Assembly: GCA_047973435.1 (NCBI GenBank)
Contig: JBKECA010000452.1
Location: 1 to 22,626 of the forward strand
Source of the DNA: JBKECA01 sp047973435
GTDB lineage: Bacteria; Planctomycetota; Planctomycetia; Planctomycetales; Planctomycetaceae
Direction of reading: 5' to 3'
Length of the DNA: 22,626 nucleotides
The notes under the pieces were generated by a model that was not told the DNA's origin, made no database searches, and was given only the letters and a program-made list of their open reading frames with translations. Made by a program: the position numbers and the translations under genes. Position 1 is the stretch's first letter; each line of letters begins with the position of its first letter. This document shows positions 14,217 to 21,514 of this stretch, in pieces.

Positions 14217-16169
14217 CTATACGGGCTGCATTGGCTTGTACCGACGCTCCACCGGCGGGCCGATCAGGGCGGTCATTTCTTCCCGGTCCAGGATTTCGTC
14301 CTTCAGCAAGCCCTGGGCCAGCATTTCGAGTTTGTCGCGGTTGGCGGTGAGGGTCTCGTTGGCCTCACGCTGCGCCTGGGCGAGGATGCGCTGAATCTCC
14401 TCGTCGATCAGCCGGGCGGTCTCTTCGCTGAACTGCCGCTGCTCGTGCATTTCCTTGCCGAGGAACGGATGCTCTTCCCCCTGTCGAAAGGCGACCGGTC
14501 CAATCTTCTCACTCATCCCCCAGTTGGCGACCATCCGGCGAGTGATGTCGGTCGCCCGACGCAGGTCGTCTTCGGCACCAGCGGTATACTCGTCGAACTG
14601 CAACTTCTCTGCGCCGCGACCTCCCAGCATGAACGCCAGCATGGCGTACAGCCGCTTCTCGCCAATGCTGAGGCGATCTTCTTCCGGCAGCAGTTGCGTT
14701 ACTCCGAGCGCTCGGCCGCGCGGGACGATCGTCACCTTGTGCACCAGGTCGATCTCTGGTGACAGCCACGCCAGCAGCGCGTGCCCCGCCTCATGGTAGG
14801 CGGTCATTTCCCGCTCATGGACGTTGATCAGTTCCTCGCGCTTGGCCCCCATCAGAATCCGGTCGCGGGCCCATTCGAAGTCGTCTTTGTCGACGGCATT
14901 CTTCCCTTCTCGTGTGGCGTTGAGGGCAGCCTCGTTGACGAGATTTTTCAAGTCCGCACCGGAAAAGCCGATGGTCCCAGCGGCAATTTCATCAAGCTTG
15001 ACGTTGTCGGCCAGCGGCACCTTGCGGGTGTGGACCTTCAGAATTCCGAGTCGCCCCGCCTTCGTCGGCTTTTCCACCGCAACGTGGCGATCGAATCGCC
15101 CCGGACGCAGCAGCGCCGGATCGAGCACGTCAGGTCGGTTCGTGGCTGCGATCACAATCACGGCTTCGCTTTGCTGGAAACCGTCCATTTCGCTGAGAAT
15201 CTGGTTCAGCGTCTGCTCACGTTCGTCATGTCCGCCGCCGACACCCGCACCCCGAATACGGCCCACAGCGTCGATTTCGTCGATGAAGAGAATGCTCGGG
15301 GCCGCGTCCTTGGCCGTGCGAAACATATCCCGGACGCGGCTGGCTCCCACGCCGACAAACATCTGGATGAACTCGGACCCGTTGATCGAGAAGAACGGCA
15401 CGCCCGCCTCGCCCGCGGTGGCGCGTGCGAGCAACGTCTTGCCCGTACCTGGAGGCCCCATCAGCAGCACCCCCTTGGGAATCTGCGCCCCCAGCCGCTG
15501 GAATTTTTCAGGGTCCTTCAGAAATTCAACCACCTCCTCCAGTTCTCGTTTGGCGTGCTCCATTCCGGCGACATCGCTGAAGGTGTTCTGCTGCTCGCTG
15601 GCCTTGAACCGCTTGGCGGGGCTACGAACGAACGAACCGAACATGCCCGAGCCCATCGGGTCGCTCGACCGACGCATGATCCAGAACAGGAAGCCCATCA
15701 TGATGAACAGTGGCAGCATCCACAGCAGGAACTGGTCCCACATGCCAACCGACTGGTCCTTCGCGGCGACCTCGACGTCCTTCGATTTCATCAGGTCGTT
15801 CAGCACTTGCCGGTCTTCGACCACGGGCATGACTGTGTTGAACCCATCTGTCAGTTCCGAGTCAACGGAGCTGGGCTTTTCCGCGGGAATCGCTTTCCAC
15901 TCGCCATTGATGATCGGATTGCCGATCTTGACGGACTTGACGTTCCCCGCGTCGAGTTGCCGCAGGAAAAAGCTGTAGGGGACTTCCGTCCCCGACCGCT
16001 CTCCCGAGCGGAAGAACTGGACCAGCAACATGAAGCCAATGACGACGAGCGCCAGCGCCAAAAAGCTCGGGCTGCGGGGCTTCGAGTCCGAACCCTCATC
16101 ATCGCCGGGCCGTTCATTGCGGTTTTGAGAGGGAGTCGGTCGATTGGAGTCCGGTCGATCCGCAGACAT
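14217..16169 (-). CDS. ftsH: ATP-dependent zinc metalloprotease FtsH
   Basis: A 650-residue membrane-anchored AAA protease that extracts and degrades membrane and regulatory proteins. After a charged, Pro/Ser/Asp-rich N-terminus of 35 residues come membrane helix 1 (about 37-53), a periplasmic region and membrane helix 2 (about 146-165). Walker A GPPGTGKT is at 238-245 and Walker B ILFIDEID at 293-300. The second region of homology (NRPDVLDPALLRPGRFD) ends at 360, and zinc motif HEAGH is at 459-463. The start chosen is ATG at 16169, which has AAGGA 7 bases upstream; an ATG 21 bases earlier lacks a site. It appears to be monocistronic, with a gene-free region of over 500 bases upstream. Confidence 0.97.
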   Translation of the reverse strand: MSADRPDSNRPTPSQNRNERPGDDEGSDSKPRSPSFLALALVVIGFMLLVQFFRSGERSGTEVPYSFFLRQLDAGNVKSVKIGNPIINGEWKAIPAEKPSSVDSELTDGFNTVMPVVEDRQVLNDLMKSKDVEVAAKDQSVGMWDQFLLWMLPLFIMMGFLFWIMRRSSDPMGSGMFGSFVRSPAKRFKASEQQNTFSDVAGMEHAKRELEEVVEFLKDPEKFQRLGAQIPKGVLLMGPPGTGKTLLARATAGEAGVPFFSINGSEFIQMFVGVGASRVRDMFRTAKDAAPSILFIDEIDAVGRIRGAGVGGGHDEREQTLNQILSEMDGFQQSEAVIVIAATNRPDVLDPALLRPGRFDRHVAVEKPTKAGRLGILKVHTRKVPLADNVKLDEIAAGTIGFSGADLKNLVNEAALNATREGKNAVDKDDFEWARDRILMGAKREELINVHEREMTAYHEAGHALLAWLSPEIDLVHKVTIVPRGRALGVTQLLPEEDRLSIGEKRLYAMLAFMLGGRGAEKLQFDEYTAGAEDDLRRATDITRRMVANWGMSEKIGPVAFRQGEEHPFLGKEMHEQRQFSEETARLIDEEIQRILAQAQREANETLTANRDKLEMLAQGLLKDEILDREEMTALIGPPVERRYKPMQPV

Positions 16170-16282
16170 CAGGCTTCCTTGTACGAACATTTCCGCGGGT
16201 CAGTGGCCAAAATGCGGCGGGAGCCGCATGATTCCGAATTCTAAGTGACCGTGCGCGATTTTTGGGCGCGCTGACACTACGG

Positions 16283-16310
16283 GAATCTCGAATCTGAAAT
16301 CTTGAAATCC
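16283..16310. repeat. Degenerate 7-base tandem repeat, GAATCTN type
   Basis: Four consecutive 7-base units fit GAATCTC, GAATCTG, AAATCTT and GAAATCC. It is short and diverged, but the period matches the other intergenic blocks of this window. Confidence 0.5.
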
Positions 16311-16392
16311 GAGCAGGCCCGGTCGGCCGGACCTGCGTTGCGATCGAGTCGCCGCGAGCCGACCACACACGGGGAAATGATCCCCGTTTGCT

Positions 16393-16462
16393 TCGGTTTT
16401 CGAAATTCCGTCTTCGAATTTTTTCAGGGTCAGGTTGATGGTCCAAACACTGTCCACGGTCA
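16393..16462. repeat. Ten-unit degenerate 7-base repeat block
   Basis: Ten units in phase. The first four fit TCGNNNT-like units (TCGGTTT, TCGAAAT), later ones shift toward GGTC/GTCC-containing units (GGTCAGG, TCCAAAC). The gradual change of consensus with constant period suggests repeated unit duplication and drift. Confidence 0.55.
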
Positions 16463-16682
16463 CGTAGGGGCTAATGCCGGCGGCGGCGCCCCAGATTCCG
16501 CTGTGGTCAGCGCGTGGCGGGAGCCTATCGAACGGGGCGGAAATGAGCAATTCGGGGGCCGCTTCTCGTTGAGAAGCGAGAGACGGCAGTCGATCTCGCG
16601 GGCATTGCCGGGAATCGACTGCAATGACATTTCGGGGCTGCCGCCGGACTCAGCGGCGGCGGTCGTCGACGGCCGGATCGAC

Positions 16683-17741
16683 TCAAGACCCGATGTAACG
16701 AGCATACAATGTCCGGGCAACCGCGATCTCTTCGGTTCCCCGAATTATGGCCCGGCCATCGGGAAACAGGGTGATCTCATAGTCCGTCGCCGTCGGTACC
16801 AACCGCAGCAGGAACGGGTTGCGACGAACCGCGCCGCTGCGGGCGAGCTTCCGTTCCAGCTGCTCCAGATCCAGCTGCCCCGGCTGGGGAGGAGAGACTT
16901 GCACCGCGTTTCGGCCACACAGGATGGTCGACCGGGCTCCCTGCTCTCCCCGCAGCCAGTCCCGCTTCCCCTGCCGACAGGCCGGGCAATGCACCTTGTC
17001 TGAAAGATCACGCCCCAGCTTCAACCGCCGCAGCGAGCCTTCCCAGACGTCCACCACCGTCAGCACCGATTCGATTTCCGCCTCCGGTGCGATCAGCTGC
17101 TGGAATGCTTCAACCACCTGCAGCGACGCCACGACGTTGACCGCCGGGCCGATGACACCGGCGGTATCACACGTTTCCAGGGTCCCCGGCTCGGGGACGT
17201 CCGGCATCAGGCAGCGCAGGCACGGAGTGCGACCGGGAACGATTCGCATCACCTGTCCATGGCTGCCAATGACGCCTCCGTTGATCCAGGGCCGATGCAG
17301 TTCCAGGGCCGCATCGTTGATGAGAAAACGAACCTCGAAGTTGTCGGTTCCGTCGACAATCAGGTCGATGTCATTACACAGCGCAAGCACATTTTCGGCC
17401 GACAGATCCGCCACATGCGGATCGACAACGACGTCGCTGTTGATCCGTCGCAGCTTGCGGGCCGCCGCGACCGCCTTGGGCAGTTGCTCGGCCACATCCT
17501 GCTCGTCGTAGAGTACCTGTCGCTGCAAATTCGACAGCTCGACGAAGTCCCGGTCCACAATGCGAACAAGACCGACTCCGCTGCGGACCAGAGACTCCGC
17601 GATGACCGACCCCAGCGCACCACAACCGACGACCAGCACCTTGCTCTGCAGCAGCCGCTGTTGACCGACATCACCAATGCCGGCAAACAGCGTTTGCTTC
17701 CGGTAACGGGCGAGAGCGGGAAGGGACGGGTCGTCTGGCAC
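16683..17741 (-). CDS. moeB: MoeB/ThiF-type E1-like adenylyltransferase
   Basis: A 352-residue cytoplasmic enzyme that adenylates the C-terminal Gly-Gly of a sulfur carrier (MoaD or ThiS). The nucleotide-binding GCGALGS is at 39-45, D63 follows, the Arg finger is R74 in SNLQRQVLY, and the GTDN motif is at 131-134. The zinc site has two CxxC pairs (C174/C177 and C252/C255), and the probable catalytic Cys is C191 (ETCDTAG). After about residue 265 there is a 90-residue extension without a rhodanese domain, as in some MoeB/ThiF homologs. Translation starts at a GTG with GAGGTGA 6 bases upstream. It follows the aldolase gene by 59 bases. MoaD as its partner is plausible because a MoaD-like gene is in this window, but a ThiS role cannot be excluded. 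Confidence 0.85.
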   Translation of the reverse strand: MPDDPSLPALARYRKQTLFAGIGDVGQQRLLQSKVLVVGCGALGSVIAESLVRSGVGLVRIVDRDFVELSNLQRQVLYDEQDVAEQLPKAVAAARKLRRINSDVVVDPHVADLSAENVLALCNDIDLIVDGTDNFEVRFLINDAALELHRPWINGGVIGSHGQVMRIVPGRTPCLRCLMPDVPEPGTLETCDTAGVIGPAVNVVASLQVVEAFQQLIAPEAEIESVLTVVDVWEGSLRRLKLGRDLSDKVHCPACRQGKRDWLRGEQGARSTILCGRNAVQVSPPQPGQLDLEQLERKLARSGAVRRNPFLLRLVPTATDYEITLFPDGRAIIRGTEEIAVARTLYARYIGS

Positions 17742-17770
17742 GGGAGATCACCTCGGCGCTGGAAGCCAGC

Positions 17771-17805
17771 ATCCATAGACCATTGTCGATCGACCATCGG
17801 TCAAT
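17771..17805. repeat. Degenerate 7-base repeat, GACCATN type
   Basis: Five units in phase, including GACCATT, GTCGATC and GACCATC, lie between the aldolase and MoeB-like genes. The last unit covers the aldolase stop codon, so the repeat reaches right up to the coding end. Confidence 0.5.
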
Positions 17806-18598
17806 ACCGAGCCAAATCCCCCCGCTGCGACGAGAGATTCAGCGCCGATGTGAACTCCTGGGCCTTGCTGACCAGCATTCTGAGGTCACTCCCCAAGGCC
17901 AGAAACTGCCAGCCTTCCGCAATCCGTGTCTGGATTGCCTCGGTCGACTGCACGTGCAAACCGACCGGCGTGCCCACTTTTTTTCCCGCCGCCAGCACCC
18001 GCTGCAGCATCGCCTCCAGTTCCGCCGGAGAGGGATCGACTCCATCGGGGCCACGCATTTGGGCGGTCAGATCATTTGGTCCGACAAAAATGGCATCGAC
18101 CCCCGGCAAACTGTAGATCGCCTCCGCGTTGTCGACCCCTTCGGGGGACTCCGTTTGCAGGATGACCAGAATCTCGTCGTTGGAGTGCTTGTAGTAGTCT
18201 CCGGCCGCGGCGTCGAAGTTGATGGCGTGCAGGGCACCGCCGACCGAGCGCGTTCCGGTGGGGGGATACTTCGCCGCCGCGATCGCGTCCCGGGCCTCGT
18301 CGACCGTATTGACCATGGGGACGATGATTCCGTGGGCGCCGGCGTCGAGGACTCGCTTGATGTGGTCGTGATCGCCCCGCGGCACGCGGGCCAGCGGCGT
18401 GCCGCCGGCATCGGCTATGGCTCCAAACAGCATCCCTGCCTGACTCCAGTCAATCGGCGAGTGTTCCAGGTCGACCGTCAGCCAGGGAAACCCAACCCGG
18501 GCCAGCATCCGGGTCGCCGTGAGGTCTCCCATCGAAAGCCAGGTGCCGACCTGGGGCTGCCCCGCTTTCAGGGCCGCTTTGACTGGATTGCGTCGCAT
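17801..18598 (-). CDS. HpcH/HpaI-family class II aldolase
   Basis: A 265-residue cytoplasmic TIM-barrel enzyme that cleaves or forms 2-keto-3-deoxy acids with pyruvate and an aldehyde, using a divalent metal. The four key residues of HpaI-type enzymes are in place and nearly at the same numbering: H46 (DLEHSP), R71 (LARVPRG), E150 (LQTESPEG) and D176 (VGPNDLT). Length is normal for the family. The true substrate (a heptenedioate, a sugar acid such as keto-deoxy-rhamnonate, or another) cannot be told from sequence. The MoeB-like gene follows on the same strand, a pairing without obvious biochemical link. The start ATG is preceded by AAGGGA at a longer than usual distance. Confidence 0.9.
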   Translation of the reverse strand: MRRNPVKAALKAGQPQVGTWLSMGDLTATRMLARVGFPWLTVDLEHSPIDWSQAGMLFGAIADAGGTPLARVPRGDHDHIKRVLDAGAHGIIVPMVNTVDEARDAIAAAKYPPTGTRSVGGALHAINFDAAAGDYYKHSNDEILVILQTESPEGVDNAEAIYSLPGVDAIFVGPNDLTAQMRGPDGVDPSPAELEAMLQRVLAAGKKVGTPVGLHVQSTEAIQTRIAEGWQFLALGSDLRMLVSKAQEFTSALNLSSQRGDLARY

Positions 18599-18693
18599 GC
18601 TGTCTCGTCCCTTCTGTGGTGATACCTCTCCGCCGCCAGACTCTCGCCGATGTCAGCGGAGCGTGCAAGGAAAGACGTGACCACGAAGGCAGA

Positions 18694-18748
18694 GAGAGCG
18701 TGAATGAGACAAGAGAGCGAGAATGAGCGAGAGAGCGAGAATGAGCGA
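18694..18748. repeat. 18-bp tandem repeat, two perfect copies plus one degenerate
   Basis: GAGAGCGAGAATGAGCGA occurs at 18713-18730 and 18731-18748, with a diverged copy at 18694-18711. The region is purine-rich on the plus strand. It lies between the divergent aldolase and HYExAFE genes; if the latter started upstream it would encode a Glu/Ser/Asn repeat, which the family does not have. Confidence 0.8.
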
Positions 18749-18847
18749 GAGGTTGAGAACGCAGGTTCCCCCGTCCTTCGCGCGGTTGCCCCCGGACGGC
18801 TGATCCGCGATGATTCCCCAATCGTCTTCCGTTCGGAACAGATCCGT

Positions 18848-19393
18848 ATGGCGATCCGCAGCAATCATTATGACGTCGCCCTCGAAGCATGGCTGCGAAC
18901 CGTGCGTACGCCCTACGTCTCGGTGGACGAATCGCGGCGGGCGCTGGTGGCGGATGCGTCGCTGAAGTCCTTCGACTTCATCGCCTATTCCCCGACCGGC
19001 GCCAATCTGCTGATCGACGTCAAGGGCCGACGCTTCCCAACTCAGTCCGCGTCCGGCGGTCATTGCTGGGAAAACTGGGCGACCCGGGATGATCTGATTT
19101 CGCTGTTGCAATGGCAGCAGGTGTTTGGTCGTGGCTTTCAGGCGGTGTTGGTCTTCGCCTACGATCTGATGGAAGAGCGGTGGCAGACACAGCACGCCGA
19201 GCGGTTCGAGTTTCGTGACCGGACCTACGCGTTCTACGCAGTTGCCGCGGACGATTACGCCGCCGCGAGGGTCCGCCGTTCCCCACAATGGGAAACGGTC
19301 TCTCTTCCCGCAGCCGAGTTCCGGCGGGTGCGTCGCCCCCTGTCTGACTGGCTCGGTCTGACCGGACCAGTTGTTCTGGAGTCCACGGGATGA
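18848..19393 (+). CDS. HYExAFE-family protein with PD-(D/E)xK-like motif
   Basis: A 181-residue soluble protein. The chosen ATG puts the family motif near the N-terminus (RSNHYDVALEAWLR), as in other planctomycete HYExAFE proteins, where the canonical HYExAFE reads HYDVALE. The frame is open back to 18704, but that part encodes only the tandem repeat. Residues 45-70 (SFDFIAY, then LLIDVKGRR) match the D-xn-D-x-K core of PD-(D/E)xK nucleases, with the Glu of the motif supplying a third acidic residue, so a nucleic-acid enzyme is possible; this is inference. A Trp-rich segment follows (WENWATRDDLISLLQWQQ). The stop overlaps the start of the next small gene as ATGA, implying coupled translation. 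Confidence 0.7.
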   Translation: MAIRSNHYDVALEAWLRTVRTPYVSVDESRRALVADASLKSFDFIAYSPTGANLLIDVKGRRFPTQSASGGHCWENWATRDDLISLLQWQQVFGRGFQAVLVFAYDLMEERWQTQHAERFEFRDRTYAFYAVAADDYAAARVRRSPQWETVSLPAAEFRRVRRPLSDWLGLTGPVVLESTG

Positions 19394-19647
19394 ATCAAGA
19401 ACCAACCCTGGCGGGAATGGTCCGCCCTTGGTTGAGGATGCTCTTTCTGTCGGTCCTGCTGGTCTCACCGGGCGGGCTGGCTGCACAGGAGGCCGCTCCA
19501 CCATCTGCCGACGGCGCCCCGGTTGCCCCGCCTGCGCCAGTGCTGGTCGAGCAGAATACGTCAGGGCATTACTTCGAGTTCATCGTCACTGCGATCGGGG
19601 TTGGCGTCGCGTTGTTCGCCGTTTGCCGGTCGAGTCAGCGGAATTGA
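19390..19647 (+). CDS. Small membrane protein of unknown function
   Basis: An 85-residue protein whose ATG overlaps the HYExAFE stop (ATGA). It has an N-terminal hydrophobic segment resembling a signal (LRMLFLSVLLVSPGGLAAQ), a Pro/Ala-rich stretch of about 25 residues, and a second membrane helix near the C-terminus (FEFIVTAIGVGVALFAVC). It ends with a short basic tail, RSSQRN. The Pro/Ala linker would lie in the periplasm. No family is recognised. The overlap suggests it works with or is co-regulated with the HYExAFE protein. Confidence 0.65.
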   Translation: MNQEPTLAGMVRPWLRMLFLSVLLVSPGGLAAQEAAPPSADGAPVAPPAPVLVEQNTSGHYFEFIVTAIGVGVALFAVCRSSQRN

Positions 19648-19779
19648 GTGGGGCTTCAGCGGGAGACTCGCTTTGCGTGTCTCGATGAGCGGCCGACTCG
19701 ATCGGCCCGTCTGGATACGTGTCGCGCTTCTGCCCGGCATCGCATCCGCCGCTTGACTTCCCTTTCGTCAGGGGATCGA

Positions 19780-20796
19780 ATGACGGATACGATGCCGTCC
19801 GCACTCCCGTCCCTTGTCGACTCCTTTGGCCGCACGCACAATAACCTGCGGATCAGCGTTACGGATCGCTGTAACATCCGCTGCTTCTATTGCATGCCGG
19901 CCGAGGATGTGCAGTTTCTGCAGCGTGACAAGCTGCTGTCCTACGATGAGATCGAACGCTTCGTCCGCGCGGTGGTTCCGTGCGGCGTAAACAAGATCCG
20001 GCTGACCGGCGGAGAACCACTGGTCCGCAAGGATCTACCTGTGTTAGTGCAGGCGCTGGCGGCGATCCCGGGGGTCGCCGACATCGGGCTGACGACGAAC
20101 GGCGTGCTGCTGGCGGATCAGGCGCAGGGGCTGTACGACGCCGGGCTGCGGCGGCTGAATGTCAGTCTCGATGCGCTGTCGGCGGAGAAGTTTCGCGAAG
20201 TGACCCGCCGGGAAGGCTACGAACAGGTGCGGGCCGGGATCGGCCGCGCGCGCGAGGTCGGCTTCGATCCGATCAAGATCAACGCGGTTTCGATTCGCGG
20301 GATGACGGAGGACGAGATCGTTCCGTTCGGCCACTTCGCCCGCGAGACCGGCTGCGAGGTGCGATTCATCGAGTACATGCCGCTGGACGCCGACTGCGCG
20401 TGGGAGCGGGACAAGGTGCTGTTCGCGGAGGAGATTCGGGACCGCTTGTCGCGTGAGATTGCGCCGCTGGTTCCCGTCCCTGATCAGGATCCACGGGCGC
20501 CGGCGAGTGACTTCGCGTTTGCGGACGGCGTGGGGCGAATTGGCTTTATTGCCTCCGTGTCGCAGCCCTTTTGCCTCAGCTGCAACCGCTTCCGGCTGAC
20601 CGCCGACGGCAAGCTCCGCAACTGCCTGTTCAGCCTTGATGAGACCGACATCCGCTCGCTGCTGCGAAGTGGGGCCAGCGATAGCGAGATCGTCTCGGCG
20701 GTTCGCGGCAGCATTGCCGCCAAGCGCGAGGGGCACGAGATTAACAGTGCCCAGTTCGTCCAGCCGGATCGGCCGATGTACTCCATCGGGGGATGA
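19780..20796 (+). CDS. moaA: GTP 3',8-cyclase MoaA (molybdenum cofactor synthesis)
   Basis: A 338-residue radical SAM enzyme that with MoaC turns GTP into cyclic pyranopterin monophosphate, the first step of molybdopterin synthesis. The N-terminal iron-sulfur cluster motif is CNIRCFYC (C31, C35, C38) and the second cluster is held by C265, C268 and C282 in CLSCNRFRLTADG. The LTGGEPLVRKDL segment binds SAM, and the conserved C-terminal Gly-Gly (MYSIGG) is present. The start ATG has AGGGG 5 bases upstream and gives the usual length; the frame extends upstream 132 bases without support. No moaC, moaE or mogA is adjacent. It is separated by 132 bases from the small membrane gene and converges on hpt. 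Confidence 0.97.
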   Translation: MTDTMPSALPSLVDSFGRTHNNLRISVTDRCNIRCFYCMPAEDVQFLQRDKLLSYDEIERFVRAVVPCGVNKIRLTGGEPLVRKDLPVLVQALAAIPGVADIGLTTNGVLLADQAQGLYDAGLRRLNVSLDALSAEKFREVTRREGYEQVRAGIGRAREVGFDPIKINAVSIRGMTEDEIVPFGHFARETGCEVRFIEYMPLDADCAWERDKVLFAEEIRDRLSREIAPLVPVPDQDPRAPASDFAFADGVGRIGFIASVSQPFCLSCNRFRLTADGKLRNCLFSLDETDIRSLLRSGASDSEIVSAVRGSIAAKREGHEINSAQFVQPDRPMYSIGG

Positions 20797-20804
20797 GGGG
20801 CGAC

Positions 20805-20905
20805 GGACTTTGGACAATGGTCCTTGGACGATGGCCAAGCCGACCACCGGTGTGGACAGCACTCAGAACTGTCCAGGGTCAATGGTCCAAAGTCCATTGG
20901 CCAAC
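20805..20905. repeat. Inverted pair of 7-base repeat blocks between moaA and hpt
   Basis: Left block 20805-20839 has units such as GGACTTT, GGACAAT and GGACGAT; right block 20871-20905 has GTCCAGG, GTCCAAA and GTCCATT. GGACTTTGGAC (20805-20815) and GTCCAAAGTCC (20885-20895) are an 11-bp perfect inverted repeat. Being between convergent genes, the structure could fold in either transcript and act as a two-way terminator. Confidence 0.6.
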
Positions 20906-21421
20906 TCATCGCTCCAGCACACCGATATACGGCAGGTGCCGGTATTCCCCGTTGAAGTCGAGGCCGTAGCCGACGACGAATTCGTCCGGAATCTCGAAGC
21001 AGACATAATCCGGACGCAGGGCGACTTCGGTGCGGGGGCGCTTCCACAGCAGGACCGCTGTGCGGACGCTGGCCGGGCCGATCTGTTGCATGCGATCGAC
21101 CAGCGCCGACAACGTGCGGCCGGTGTCAAAGATGTCGTCGACCAGCAGCACATCCCGCCCGACTAATTGAGGCAGAAGGTCGGCGTTGATTCGCAGTTCG
21201 CCGGGCGAGGTGGCGGTCTCGCGATAGCTCGAAGCCTGCAGGAACCCCAGCTGATGCGGCTGTTCAATCCGGCGCATCAGATCGGCGACGAGCATCACGC
21301 TCCCCGTCAGCACGCCCAGCACCGTGAGCGGCCGGCCAGCGTAGTCGCGCGAGATGCGGGTCCCGAGGTCGACGACAGCGGTCTGAATCTCTGCTTCCGT
21401 AATGAGCGGTCGTACGGACAT
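20906..21421 (-). CDS. hpt: Hypoxanthine phosphoribosyltransferase
   Basis: A 171-residue cytoplasmic purine salvage enzyme that joins hypoxanthine or guanine to PRPP to give IMP or GMP. The PRPP-binding motif is LLVDDIFDTGRTL (about residues 92-104), preceded by the LTGSVMLVADLMRR loop. The C-terminal purine-binding region is conserved (RPDYVCFEIPDEFVVGYGLDFNGEYRHLP). The start is chosen at MSVRPLI because it matches family length; no good ribosome site is visible. The 82 bases between it and the ABC ATPase gene form a 7-base repeat block with many G-tracts in the mRNA sense, so its leader may be structured. Confidence 0.95.
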   Translation of the reverse strand: MSVRPLITEAEIQTAVVDLGTRISRDYAGRPLTVLGVLTGSVMLVADLMRRIEQPHQLGFLQASSYRETATSPGELRINADLLPQLVGRDVLLVDDIFDTGRTLSALVDRMQQIGPASVRTAVLLWKRPRTEVALRPDYVCFEIPDEFVVGYGLDFNGEYRHLPYIGVLER

Positions 21422-21431
21422 GGCAGTGGGA

Positions 21432-21514
21432 AAGTAACAAGTCTCAAACATCAAGTAACAGGCAAGTCCCAATCCCCAACTCCCAATCCCTAGCCCCCTA
21501 CCCCTAACTCCCCG
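21432..21514. repeat. Twelve-unit 7-base repeat block with C/G tracts
   Basis: In-phase units run from AAGTAAC (twice) through TCCCAAT (twice) to CCCTAAC. From 21467 on, the plus strand has seven C-tracts of three to five bases, so the mRNA leader of hpt (minus strand) has G-tracts able to form a G-quadruplex with loops of two to four bases. The block overlaps the last codons and stop of the upstream ABC gene. Confidence 0.7.

Larger units (their letters stand above)
16170..16682. other. 513-base gene-free region upstream of ftsH
   Basis: Located between the end of the MoeB-like gene and the start of ftsH, both minus strand. Open frames here translate to irregular, repeat-derived sequence without ribosome sites, so I call none. 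It holds two blocks of 7-base periodic repeats (16283-16310 and 16393-16462) and two hairpins: CGCTTCTC-GTT-GAGAAGCG at 16560-16578 and GCCGCCG/CGGCGGC at 16640-16660. The second lies 22 bases behind the MoeB-like stop and could help end that transcript. The ftsH promoter must also be here. Confidence 0.5.

Noticed and set aside
14781..16244. Long plus-strand open frame of 487 codons
   Set aside because: It lies wholly antisense to ftsH, has no family motif, and is rich in residues produced by reverse reading of a GC-rich gene.
16393..16462. Repeat blocks considered as a CRISPR array
   Set aside because: Units are only 7 bases, contiguous and without spacers, and no cas genes are present in the window.
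16560..16578. 8-bp hairpin considered as a terminator of the MoeB-like gene
   Set aside because: It is over 100 bases from the stop and is followed by G/C runs rather than a T-tract in the minus direction.
18704..18847. Upstream extension of the HYExAFE protein
   Set aside because: It would translate the 18-bp tandem repeat into a Glu/Ser/Asn repeat, whereas the family motif normally lies close to the N-terminus.
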